The notes under the pieces are model-generated. The model had not been told where the DNA came from and did not search any database. It saw only the letters and a program-made list of their open reading frames with translations. Below are positions 5,736 through 12,909 of a DNA stretch of 15,019 nt, piece after piece (the stretch's first letter is position 1; the number at the start of each line of letters is the position of its first letter). The translations under genes and the position numbers were made by a program. Origin of the DNA: Ruminococcus flavefaciens (lineage in GTDB: Bacteria; Bacillota; Clostridia; Oscillospirales; Ruminococcaceae); NCBI GenBank assembly GCA_002371825.1, contig DFHF01000023.1, forward strand, positions 1-15,019, written 5' to 3'.

Positions 5736-7676
5736 ATGATAAAGCTTACATTAAAAGACGGCAGCGTGCGTGAAATAGAGTCCGCACAGCCTGCTGCAGA
5801 GATCATCAAGGGCATAGGAATGGGCCTTTACAAGGCTGCCTGCTGCGTTAAGATCAACGGCGAGGTCAAGGATATCCGCACTGTTATCGACAGCGACTGC
5901 GAATTCGAGGTATGCACCTTCGATACCCTCGACGGTAAAAAGACTTTCTGGCATACAGCTTCACATATCCTCGCTCAGGCTGTAAAGAGACTCTACCCCA
6001 GCGCTAAGCTGGCTATCGGTCCTGCTATCGACAACGGATTCTACTATGACTTCGACCTCGAAAAGCCCTTCACTCCCGAAGAACTGGAGAAGATAGAAGC
6101 TGAGATGAAGAAGATAGTCAAAGAAGACCTGGCTCTCGAGCAGTTCGAGCTTGCTCCAGCTGATGCTGTTGCAAAGCTTAAGGAAATGGAAGAGCCCTAC
6201 AAGGTCGAGCTCTGCGAGGAGCACGTCGGCAAGGGTGAGCCTATCTCATTCTACAAGCAGGGTGAATTCACTGACCTCTGTGCCGGCCCTCACCTCATGT
6301 CTACAGCTCCCGTAAAGGCTTTCAAGCTCCTTTCATGTACAGGTGCTTACTGGCGAGGAAACGAAAACAACAAGATGCTCTCCCGTGTATACGCTATCGC
6401 TTTCCCCAAGTCATCACAGCTTGACGAATACCTCAAGATGATAGAGGAGGCTAAGCTCCGTGACCACAAGAAACTGGGCAAGGAACTGGGTCTCTTCATG
6501 TTCGACAGAACTGCTCCCGGTATGCCCTACTGGCTCCCAAGAGGCTGGAAGCTCTTCAATGCTCTCCTTGAATACTGGAGAGGCGTTCACGAGGATCACA
6601 GCTATACAGAGATCTCCGGTCCTGTTCTTTCCAAGAAGGAACTCTGGGTTACTTCCGGTCACTGGGATCACTACCAGGACGGTATGTTCGTTATTCCCTC
6701 TGAGGACGAGAACGAGGTTTACTGCGCTAAGCCTATGAACTGCCCTAATGCAATAAAGGTCTACATGAACAAGCAGCGCTCATATAAGGAGCTGCCCCTT
6801 AAGTTCAATCAGGTAGACGTTATCCACCGTAAGGAAAAGTCCGGCGAGCTCAATGGTCTTTTCCGTGTTCAGCAGTTCAGACAGGATGATGCTCACATAC
6901 TCGTTACTGAGGAGCAGATAGCCTCCGAGATAAACGATATCATGGACATCGCTACAGAAATGTACAACACCTTCGGTCTGGAATATAAGGCTGAGCTCTC
7001 TACACGTCCGGATGACTTCATGGGCGATATCAAGGTATGGGATAAGGCTGAGGCTGACCTTAAGGCTATCCTCGAGGAGAAGTACGGTCCCGACGGCTAT
7101 GAGCTCAACGAGGGCGACGGTGCATTCTACGGTCCTAAGATAGACCTTAAGATGAAGGACGCTATCGGACGTGAGTGGCAGATGGGTACTATCCAGCTCG
7201 ACTTCCAGCTTCCTCTCAACTTCAATATGAAGTATATTGCTTCTGACGGCTCTGAAAAGCAGCCCGTTATGATACACAGAGCTATTTTCGGCTCCTTTGA
7301 GAGATTCATCGGTATCATCACTGAGAACTTCAAGGGCGCATTCCCGTTCTGGCTCTCACCTATGCAGGTAGGTATCGTGCCTATCAGAACTGAGCACAAC
7401 GAGTATGCAAAGAAGGTAGCTGCTCTCCTTAAGAAAAACCACATAAGAGCCGAGGCTGACTATACTGACGATAATATGAAGAACAAGATAAGAAGATTCA
7501 AGGACTACAAGGATCCTTATGTTGTTATCATTGGCGACAGTGAAGCTGAAAATGAGCAGGTTTCTATCAACATCAGAGGAAACAAGCAGCTCAAGAATGT
7601 TCCTCTCGATAAGTTCATCGAAATGTGTACAGCTATGAACGAGAATCATTCTCTCGATATCATCGATACTCTTTGA
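5736..7676 (+). CDS. thrS: Threonine--tRNA ligase (threonyl-tRNA synthetase)
   Basis: Charges tRNA-Thr with threonine using ATP. At 646 residues it is full length: TGS domain (about 1-62), editing domain with HTASH (73-77) and CAGPH (C182, H186), class II catalytic core and C-terminal anticodon-binding domain (about 545-646). The zinc ligands expected from the family are present: C335 in PMNCP, H387 in QDDAH and H514 in VMIHRA. Motif 2 is LFRVQQFRQDDAH and motif 3 is HRAIFGSFERF. ATG 5736 has AAGGAG nine bases upstream. No promoter is seen in the 30 bases after the transposase gene, so expression should depend on the T-box promoter almost 1 kb upstream. Codon use is the biased type of a highly expressed gene. 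Confidence 0.97.
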   Translation: MIKLTLKDGSVREIESAQPAAEIIKGIGMGLYKAACCVKINGEVKDIRTVIDSDCEFEVCTFDTLDGKKTFWHTASHILAQAVKRLYPSAKLAIGPAIDNGFYYDFDLEKPFTPEELEKIEAEMKKIVKEDLALEQFELAPADAVAKLKEMEEPYKVELCEEHVGKGEPISFYKQGEFTDLCAGPHLMSTAPVKAFKLLSCTGAYWRGNENNKMLSRVYAIAFPKSSQLDEYLKMIEEAKLRDHKKLGKELGLFMFDRTAPGMPYWLPRGWKLFNALLEYWRGVHEDHSYTEISGPVLSKKELWVTSGHWDHYQDGMFVIPSEDENEVYCAKPMNCPNAIKVYMNKQRSYKELPLKFNQVDVIHRKEKSGELNGLFRVQQFRQDDAHILVTEEQIASEINDIMDIATEMYNTFGLEYKAELSTRPDDFMGDIKVWDKAEADLKAILEEKYGPDGYELNEGDGAFYGPKIDLKMKDAIGREWQMGTIQLDFQLPLNFNMKYIASDGSEKQPVMIHRAIFGSFERFIGIITENFKGAFPFWLSPMQVGIVPIRTEHNEYAKKVAALLKKNHIRAEADYTDDNMKNKIRRFKDYKDPYVVIIGDSEAENEQVSINIRGNKQLKNVPLDKFIEMCTAMNENHSLDIIDTL

Positions 7677-7690
7677 TCCGATAATAGAAA

Positions 7691-7716
7691 AGGGGAGACT
7701 TTAATAAGTCTCCCCT
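7691..7716. repeat. Perfect 11-bp hairpin after thrS, no plus-strand T run
   Basis: AGGGGAGACTT (7691-7701) and AAGTCTCCCCT (7706-7716) around TAAT, 15 bases after the thrS stop. It may protect the 3' end of the mRNA. Only the minus strand has a T run (CCCCTTTTCT), which would terminate leftward transcription. Confidence 0.6.
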
Positions 7717-7724
7717 GAGAGTAT

Positions 7725-7987
7725 CCAAAAGCTGATATATATTACGGATCCTGCGGACGGCCATATGGGACACTACATAAGCAAAAAATGCCGAATTGTA
7801 GGGGTGCCCAATGGGCGTCCATTTTTTTCTCATTTTATTTCTGACTTTTTGGACAAACTGAAGAAAAGTCTTGCAGCTGTCACCAAAATACCAAAAGGCT
7901 GATAATTACTACGAGTTTTTCGGACGGCCAGAGGCCGCCCCTACACAGGCAAACATAATAAGCGGACGGCCAATGGCCGTCCCTACA
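7725..7987. repeat. REP-like palindrome cluster between thrS and mscL
   Basis: Four relatives of the palindromes inside the transposase gene: 7754-7775 (inverted, degenerate), 7798-7820 (forward), 7923-7945 (inverted) and 7965-7987 (inverted, same core as palindrome B). All keep the GTAG/CTAC foot. A longer direct repeat, CCAAAAGCTGAT (7725-7736) and CCAAAAGGCTGAT (7892-7904), each followed after 15-20 bases by a palindrome, shows that a larger unit was duplicated. The stretch 7677-8051 has no gene. Confidence 0.8.
7798..7828 (+). terminator. REP-like hairpin followed by seven T, probable thrS operon terminator
   Basis: GGGTGCCCA (7802-7810) pairs with TGGGCGTCC (7812-7820) using two G-T pairs; one A and T7 follow. 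It is the first plus-strand hairpin with a T run after thrS. Confidence 0.55.
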
Positions 7988-8011
7988 TGAGCAACCGACT
8001 TTTTAAAAGAA

Positions 8012-8040
8012 AAAGGACAGCTTTTTAGGCTGTCCTTTTA
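8012..8040. terminator. Bidirectional terminator between thrS and mscL
   Basis: AAAAGGACAGC (8012-8022) pairs perfectly with GCTGTCCTTTT (8030-8040) around seven bases; T runs occur on both strands. It lies 11 bases from the mscL stop codon and ends the leftward mscL operon. Confidence 0.88.
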
Positions 8041-8051
8041 TTATGTATAGA

Positions 8052-8441
8052 TTACTTTCTCTCCTTGAGAAGGTCTCTGATCTCTGTGAGGAGAACTTCT
8101 TCCTTCGGAGGCTCAGCAGGCTTTTCCTCTTCCTTCTTCTTGCCAAGAGACATAAGCTTGTTTACGCCCTTCATCATAAGGAAGATGCAGAATGCCATGA
8201 TGAGGAAGTTGATAACTGCTGTAATGAAATCGCCCCAACGGATGTAATTTCCTGTGTCGCCGATCTCGATGGCTCCGCCAACCTCTGCTCCGCCGATGCA
8301 GGCGATAAGAGGATTGATAAAGTCCTCAGTGAATGCGGTAACAATGTTTCCGAATGCTGCACCGATGATAACACCGATAGCCATATCCATTACATTGCCC
8401 TTGAGTGCAAATGCTTTGAATTCTTCAAGAAATTTCTTCAT
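8052..8441 (-). CDS. mscL: Large-conductance mechanosensitive channel MscL
   Basis: A homopentameric membrane channel that opens on strong membrane tension and releases solutes during osmotic downshock. The 129 residues match the family. The N terminus has the typical amphipathic start and first membrane helix (FLEEFKAFALKGNVMDMAIG, then VIIGAAFGNIVTAF), followed by a periplasm-side loop and the second helix (about 68-92, ITAVINFLIMAFCIFLMMKG). The C-terminal charged helical bundle (KKKEEEKPAEPPKEEVLLTEIRDLL) is complete. ATG 8441 has AAAGGAG about nine bases upstream. It begins 15 bases after the zinc-ribbon gene, so it is the second gene of that operon, with no promoter of its own seen. Confidence 0.96.
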   Translation of the reverse strand: MKKFLEEFKAFALKGNVMDMAIGVIIGAAFGNIVTAFTEDFINPLIACIGGAEVGGAIEIGDTGNYIRWGDFITAVINFLIMAFCIFLMMKGVNKLMSLGKKKEEEKPAEPPKEEVLLTEIRDLLKERK

Positions 8442-8456
8442 CTTGAATTCTCTCCT

Positions 8457-10085
8457 TTACTTTTGATTTTTATAAAATTCCGGCAAGCCGGGAATTTCCG
8501 GTGATTCTTCCCTGTCCGTCTTTCTGGCCTGCATATAATCGGGCAGCTCTATCTGATCGAGCTCATCGACGTACATGGCTTTTTTCTTTGGCATAGCTTC
8601 TACTGCATGATCTGCCTGAGCCATTATAGCCTCCCTGTGTTCGGGATTATATGACTCCAGCTGATCTGCATCAGCTTCTTCCGTAACGCTCATAGTCACC
8701 TGTGAGCGCTTCTGAGTATATGCATCAAGGTCGTCTGCATTGACGTCCTTGGTCTTGCCCATATAATTATAGGCCTTGTATTCTTCTTTTGCCTTAAGGT
8801 CGTCTGCATTTACCTGCTCCGTAGCCTTCATATAGAGTTTATTGAACTTTGCCGCCGTATTCGGTGCGAGTCCTGCTGCATCAACAAGAGGAGTATCGCC
8901 CATATAATCAATCTTTTTCTTTTCAAAGCGCTTCAGGCGGTCATCTGAGGAACTGCTCTGACCGTCATGCTTGCCGAAAAAGTCGTCTGCCGGCTCTGCG
9001 TGTTCTGTCTTTTTTCCGCCGTCGAAGAACTCCCAGAAATCATCGGGAACTTCAACTCGCTTTTCTTCCTGAACAGGCTTACGGTTCCGGGGCTGAGCAA
9101 AAGGATTCTGCTGGACTCCGCCCATTTGCGGCTGACCGCCCATCTGAGGCATTCCGCCAATCTGGGGCTGGCCATACATCATAGGCTGACTGTATATCGG
9201 CATACCGCTGGGATCATAGCCCACTATCTGCGGCTGACCGTACATTGCCGGCTGGCCGTATATCGGCATACCGCTGGGATCATAACCTACTATCTGCGGC
9301 TGACCATACATCATGGGCTGTCCATATATCGGCATACCGCTGGGATCATAGCCCACTATCTGAGGCTGACCGCCCATCTGAGGCATTCCGCCCATTTGCG
9401 GCTGACCGTTCATCTGAGGCATTCCGCCCATTTGCGGCTGGCCATTCATCTGAGGCATTCCACCCATTTGCGGCTGACCATTCATCTGAGGCATTCCGCC
9501 CATCTGCGGCTGGCCATTCATCTGAGGCATTCCGCCCATCTGCGGCTGGCCGTTCATCTGAGGCATTCCGCCCATTTGCGGCTGGCCATTCATCTGAGGC
9601 ATTCCGCCCATTTGCGGCTGGCCGTTCATCTGAGGCATTCCACCCATCTGGGGCGGTCTGTTCATCTGAGGCATTCCGCCCATTTGCGGCGGCACGCCCT
9701 GTACAGGTGAGCTGTAATTGCCGTACACCCCGGAATGTCCGTTAGGGTGCCTGTTTTCAGAGGGCTTCGGAAGAGCTACTCTTCCGGTATCAAGTTTAGG
9801 TATAAACGGTTCGTCAAAGCTGCTGAAATCGAATTCTTCATCGTCGTCGTTAAGCTCTGCCGCCGTATAGAGGTCGGAAGAATCGCTTAACGGTGCTGTA
9901 TCCTTTATAGTAAATGTGCCGCTTCCGAGGCTGAATCCTCCGGATTCACCGTCTTCCTCAGAGTGGTAGTGGCCCATGTCCACCTGTTCATAATTTATCT
10001 CCTGCGGATCTTCGATATTAGTTCCGCATTTAACGCAGAATTTAAGCTTCGGCGGATTTTCGTTTCCACATTTAGGACATCTCAT
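8457..10085 (-). CDS. Zinc-ribbon protein with long MGP/Q-rich tandem repeats, function unknown
   Basis: A 542-residue protein built of four parts. Residues 3-20 form a zinc ribbon (C3, C6, C17, C20; CPKCG and FCVKCG). Residues 30-120 are acidic and low complexity. Residues about 130-305 are tandem repeats: nine copies of a 12-residue unit (PQMGGMPQMNGQ type) and three of a 22-residue unit (PQIVGYDPSGMPIYGQ followed by six more residues). The C-terminal 160 residues carry about five degenerate copies of a motif around VNADDL. No signal peptide or membrane helix is seen, so it is probably cytosolic and largely disordered. ATG 10085 has AAGGAG nine bases upstream. It lies first in an operon with mscL. 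The repeats suggest a scaffold or multivalent binding protein; the function is not known. Confidence 0.85.
   Translation of the reverse strand: MRCPKCGNENPPKLKFCVKCGTNIEDPQEINYEQVDMGHYHSEEDGESGGFSLGSGTFTIKDTAPLSDSSDLYTAAELNDDDEEFDFSSFDEPFIPKLDTGRVALPKPSENRHPNGHSGVYGNYSSPVQGVPPQMGGMPQMNRPPQMGGMPQMNGQPQMGGMPQMNGQPQMGGMPQMNGQPQMGGMPQMNGQPQMGGMPQMNGQPQMGGMPQMNGQPQMGGMPQMNGQPQMGGMPQMGGQPQIVGYDPSGMPIYGQPMMYGQPQIVGYDPSGMPIYGQPAMYGQPQIVGYDPSGMPIYSQPMMYGQPQIGGMPQMGGQPQMGGVQQNPFAQPRNRKPVQEEKRVEVPDDFWEFFDGGKKTEHAEPADDFFGKHDGQSSSSDDRLKRFEKKKIDYMGDTPLVDAAGLAPNTAAKFNKLYMKATEQVNADDLKAKEEYKAYNYMGKTKDVNADDLDAYTQKRSQVTMSVTEEADADQLESYNPEHREAIMAQADHAVEAMPKKKAMYVDELDQIELPDYMQARKTDREESPEIPGLPEFYKNQK
9199..9374 (-). 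repeat. Three 66-bp coding tandem repeats
   Basis: The core GGCATACCGCTGGGATCAT (plus strand) starts at 9199, 9265 and 9331, exactly 66 bases apart. They encode the 22-residue GYDPSGMPIYGQP units. Confidence 0.9.
9375..9698 (-). repeat. Nine 36-bp coding tandem repeats
   Basis: CATCTGAGGCATTCC-type starts occur at 9375, 9411, 9447, 9483, 9519, 9555, 9591, 9627 and 9663, exactly every 36 bases. They encode the 12-residue MGGMPQMNGQPQ unit. The copies differ mainly at third codon positions. A further related half-unit lies near 9140. A long plus-strand reading frame over this region is only a mirror of the repeats. Confidence 0.92.
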
Positions 10086-10205
10086 AGAAAATCACTCCTT
10101 ATTGCAAAAATACACACTATGCCATGCTCACGGATAAGTTAGAGGGTATCCCCATGAACTGCCTTGCGCTGCCGGAATATCAGCCGTTATATTTTCACAT
10201 TTTTT

Positions 10206-10234
10206 ATTATATCATCTTATCCGACGCTTTTCAA
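10206..10234 (-). promoter_or_regulatory. Promoter of the zinc-ribbon/mscL operon
   Basis: Minus strand: TTGAAA (10234-10229), 17-base spacer, TATAAT (10211-10206). The leader is about 110 bases; no known riboswitch was recognised in it. Confidence 0.75.
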
Positions 10235-10498
10235 GGCTTTTTTTAAAGATTGTGCAAATAGCGCTATTTCAGGACGATTTATTGTATAATATTGCACTTT
10301 TGCTCCTTCTCATTATCATCATTTAAGCAGCAGGGAGAAGTCTTAAAAGGCTCTGAACAGGCTGTCAAAAAAATGGCAAAATGCCTCTCAGCCGTCATTT
10401 CTATTATGCAATATCGTGCTGTGCAGCTCCGGCAGGTTCAAAAAAATGAGCAATATGCCGAATATGAGGAGAAAACACTATATTTTCAGAAATAAATG
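10235..10498. other. Gene-free stretch between divergent units
   Basis: No supportable gene. A plus-strand TATAAT at 10285-10290 lacks a good -35 box at 17 bases, and the short reading frames here have no ribosome binding site. Nothing else is seen. Confidence 0.5.
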
Positions 10499-10507
10499 TG
10501 TTATAAT
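10499..10507 (+). promoter_or_regulatory. Extended -10 promoter of the carboxypeptidase unit
   Basis: TG-T-TATAAT (TATAAT at 10502-10507). No good -35 box is present 16-18 bases upstream, so this would be an extended -10 promoter. The transcript would start near 10514 and have a leader of about 170 bases. Confidence 0.6.
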
Positions 10508-10556
10508 AGTTCCGATTCAGAACAGATAAGGATCATCACAAAAGAAAGATCTAAAA

Positions 10557-10683
10557 CCTGCCTGTTGTCCGGGCAGGCATTACAGAACAAATGTTGTCGG
10601 CTGAAGCTGTATCGCAGCGGATGTTCCCGAAGCCGCCGGGGACTCCACCATAAAGCCGGTCTTGCGGCAGACAGGAGTATAAA
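10557..10683 (+). promoter_or_regulatory. Structured leader before the carboxypeptidase gene, possible translational switch
   Basis: Hairpins in order: CCTGCC/GGCAGG (10557-10562 with 10572-10577), GCTG/CAGC (10606-10609 with 10615-10618), GTTCCCG/CGGGGAC (10623-10629 with 10637-10643), and ACTCC/GGAGT (10642-10646 with 10674-10678), which encloses GCCG/CGGC (10655-10658 with 10665-10668). The last stem contains the ribosome binding site AGGAG (10673-10677). It shares A10642 and C10643 with the hairpin before it, so they compete at their border. It does not match the c-di-AMP, c-di-GMP, SAM, cobalamin or T-box patterns I know. Confidence 0.45.
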
Positions 10684-11844
10684 ATGGCAAGAAAAAAATT
10701 AAGCAAGGAAAAAAGCCTGCAGCGAACTAAGTTCTATGCTCAGTGCATCGTATGTCTCGCTGCACTCGGCGCAGGCGCTTTTCTGATAAAGGGAGCCGCA
10801 GACCGCTCCACTATAGTCAGTCAGTCACCTTATGCTGACGACAGTGAGCTTCCGGATACTACGATGGAGACTGCTCCGGCAGATACCGATCCGAATAAGG
10901 AGCTCTATGAATCACTTATGGTCAATACAAAGGACAAGTACAGAGGCGACCTCATCCTCGTAAACAACGATCATCAGTACTTCTCCGGCGACGAGGACCT
11001 GGTAAGCATCCTCGAAATGAATGACGAGACCGACCGGCATTTCTTTACATCTGTAGATTATACCTACCAGATACTCGGCTGCGTCTACAAGCCTATGGCA
11101 AGAATGATCGAGGACTTCTATAATCTTTATTATAATGATACGCTCACTATCTACGGTTCATACCGTACTACTGAATTCCAGCAGCAGCTCTACGATCAGG
11201 ACCTCGCCGATACAGGAAATGAAGAATCTGACCGTGTGGCAAAGCCCGGATTCAGTGAACATGAGACCGGCTATGCCTTCGATTTCAGCGAGACTGTAAA
11301 CAACAACTACGACGGCACCGGCGATTTCGCATGGATCAACGAAAACTGCTATAAGTACGGCTTCATACTCCGCTATCCGGAGGATAAGGTGGAGATCACC
11401 AAGATCAAGTATGAGCCCTGGCATTTCCGCTATGTCGGACTCCCACACGCTTACTATATGACAAAGAACGGCCTCTGCCTTGAGGAATATATCGACCTCC
11501 TCCACAATTACGAATACGGAAGCGATCACCTCGAATTCAAGGACGATAACAGCAAGAGCTATGAGGTCTACTTCGTTGCCTCGGATGACGGCTCCGATAC
11601 CACTACTGTTCCGGTACCTGCCGGCAAACAGTATACCATATCCGGCAATAATATAGACGGATTCATCGTCACTGTCTTCAATGACGGTATTCCGGAGATC
11701 ATGAAATACACGCCCAGCACTGCCTCCTCAGACGACGGGGACAACAGTGCGGACTCACCGGATGACAATGGCTCTTCCCCGGATGACAGCGACTCCGCTC
11801 CGGATAACGACTCCGACGGCGACAGCGCTGATATCCAGCAGTAA
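10684..11844 (+). CDS. VanY-type D-alanyl-D-alanine carboxypeptidase (peptidase M15B), membrane-anchored
   Basis: A zinc peptidase that removes the terminal D-alanine from peptidoglycan stem peptides outside the membrane. The 386 residues have an N-terminal basic stretch followed by one hydrophobic helix (about 17-37), best read as a signal anchor. The catalytic domain (about 125-270) shows the family motifs: SYR at 159-161, SEHETGYAFDF with the zinc ligands H193 and D200, and EPWHFRYVG with E244 and H247. The last 40 residues are an acidic Ser/Asp/Pro tail. ATG 10684 has AGGAG six bases upstream. The lipoprotein-type cyclophilin gene starts 46 bases downstream in the same direction, with only a small 5-bp hairpin between, so they are probably one unit. 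Confidence 0.92.
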   Translation: MARKKLSKEKSLQRTKFYAQCIVCLAALGAGAFLIKGAADRSTIVSQSPYADDSELPDTTMETAPADTDPNKELYESLMVNTKDKYRGDLILVNNDHQYFSGDEDLVSILEMNDETDRHFFTSVDYTYQILGCVYKPMARMIEDFYNLYYNDTLTIYGSYRTTEFQQQLYDQDLADTGNEESDRVAKPGFSEHETGYAFDFSETVNNNYDGTGDFAWINENCYKYGFILRYPEDKVEITKIKYEPWHFRYVGLPHAYYMTKNGLCLEEYIDLLHNYEYGSDHLEFKDDNSKSYEVYFVASDDGSDTTTVPVPAGKQYTISGNNIDGFIVTVFNDGIPEIMKYTPSTASSDDGDNSADSPDDNGSSPDDSDSAPDNDSDGDSADIQQ

Positions 11845-11854
11845 AGCACACCTG

Positions 11855-11867
11855 CCGGCAATGCCGG
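11855..11867 (+). repeat. Small intercistronic hairpin
   Basis: CCGGC-AAT-GCCGG between the carboxypeptidase and cyclophilin genes, without a T run. It is therefore not a clear terminator. Confidence 0.45.
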
Positions 11868-11890
11868 TCATATAAGAAAGGAGAACTATA

Positions 11891-12610
11891 ATGTTCAGAA
11901 AAGGTTTATCATTCACAATGGCTGTCTGCATGGCAGGCCTCATTGCACTTACAGGCTGCGGCGATACAAGTGACAGCAGTTCAAGCAAGAAGAACTCCAG
12001 CTCAGATGCTTCTCCCGCAGCAACAGTAGAAGCTGCTACAGCTGCTCCCGGAGAGCAGGAAGCTCCCACTGTTGAAAGCACAGGCGACTACAGCTACCAC
12101 GGCGGAAAGTTCATCGTTACTCTTTACACCGACAAGGCTCCTATAACCTGCGAGAACTTCGAGAAGCTGGTTTCAGAGGGCTTCTATGACGGCCTTACTT
12201 TCCACAGAGTCGTTGAAGGCTTTATGGCTCAGGGCGGTGACCCTATGGGCACAGGTATGGGCGGAAGCGATGAGGAGATCAAGGGAGAATTCTCTTCCAA
12301 CGGCGTTCAGAATGACCTCTCTCATACCCGTGGAGTTATCTCAATGGCAAGAAGCCAGATGCCCGACAGTGCATCCAGCCAGTTCTTCATCTGCTATTCC
12401 GATGACTGCTCTTTCCTCGACGGTAATTATGCCGCTTTCGGTAAGGTAACAGAGGGTATGGAGATCGTTGACGGATTCCTCGAGGTTCCCCGTTCATTAG
12501 GCAGCGACGGCGATATGTCTTCTCCTAATGAGCCTATCATCATCGAAAAGGCTGTTATGATCGATCCCGATTCAGACGGTAACCCCAGAGCAGAATTCAC
12601 TATGAAGTGA
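11891..12610 (+). CDS. Exported cyclophilin-type peptidyl-prolyl isomerase lipoprotein
   Basis: Catalyses cis-trans isomerisation of proline bonds, probably helping exported proteins fold on the outer face of the membrane. The 239 residues begin with a lipoprotein signal ending in the lipobox LTGC (cysteine at 23), then a Ser/Ala/Glu-rich tether to about residue 65. The cyclophilin domain (about 70-230) has FHRVVEGFMAQGGDP (104-118, with catalytic-type R106, F111 and Q114), SSQFFI (162-167) and FLDGNYAAFGKV (175-186). The position that is tryptophan or histidine in many cyclophilins is tyrosine here. ATG 11891 has AAAGGAG about seven bases upstream. It has a good terminator about 85 bases downstream. 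Confidence 0.93.
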   Translation: MFRKGLSFTMAVCMAGLIALTGCGDTSDSSSSKKNSSSDASPAATVEAATAAPGEQEAPTVESTGDYSYHGGKFIVTLYTDKAPITCENFEKLVSEGFYDGLTFHRVVEGFMAQGGDPMGTGMGGSDEEIKGEFSSNGVQNDLSHTRGVISMARSQMPDSASSQFFICYSDDCSFLDGNYAAFGKVTEGMEIVDGFLEVPRSLGSDGDMSSPNEPIIIEKAVMIDPDSDGNPRAEFTMK

Positions 12611-12695
12611 TCTGCCGGCAGTACACTTCCGGCTCTCAGAGCATGATGCTCCGAGCTAAGAAAATGCCGCTTTCTCTTACATAAAACCAAAATGC

Positions 12696-12726
12696 AGAGA
12701 CCGCCATTGTGACGGTCTCTTTTTTT
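12696..12726 (+). terminator. Intrinsic terminator after the cyclophilin gene
   Basis: AGAGACCG (12696-12703) pairs with CGGTCTCT (12713-12720), followed by a T run to 12726. Another palindrome, GAGCATGATGCTC (about 12639-12651), lies between it and the stop codon. Confidence 0.85.
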
Positions 12727-12825
12727 CTTCTCCGTAATACCGCCCATATCCGGCTCGCAAAAGCGTAATAATTTCACATATGTATCACACGATTTTATTC
12801 AAAATGCCGAAAATGAATAAACCCC

Positions 12826-12854
12826 TTGACAAAGAGCCATAATAGTGATAAATT
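12826..12854 (+). promoter_or_regulatory. Promoter of the hrcA-grpE-dnaK operon
   Basis: TTGACA (12826-12831), 17-base spacer, TAAATT (12849-12854), directly before the CIRCE operator, which would cover the transcription start. Confidence 0.75.
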
Positions 12855-12858
12855 ATAT

Positions 12859-12885
12859 TTAGCACTCAAAGACGAAGAGTGCTAA
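12859..12885 (+). promoter_or_regulatory. CIRCE operator (HrcA binding site)
   Basis: A perfect TTAGCACTC-N9-GAGTGCTAA inverted repeat (arms 12859-12867 and 12877-12885). In known systems HrcA binds it and represses the class I heat-shock genes, so HrcA should repress its own operon here. Confidence 0.97.
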
Positions 12886-12909
12886 ACAATAAAGAAAGGG
12901 CGTGTGATC

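Noticed and set aside
8967..9745. Long plus-strand frames rich in HLRHSAHLR and FRPFAAGHSSEA
   Set aside because: They are antisense mirrors of the 36-bp and 66-bp repeats of the zinc-ribbon gene, which has a promoter, ribosome binding site and a real domain.
10514..10683. c-di-AMP (ydaO) or c-di-GMP-I riboswitch before the carboxypeptidase
   Set aside because: The gene type would fit, and CATAAAGCCGGTCT slightly resembles the c-di-GMP-I core, but the GCAAAC element and the ydaO conserved blocks are absent.
10292..10702. Two 67-68 residue plus-strand frames before the carboxypeptidase
   Set aside because: No ribosome binding sites; the second overlaps the structured leader and the true start; composition is not protein-like.
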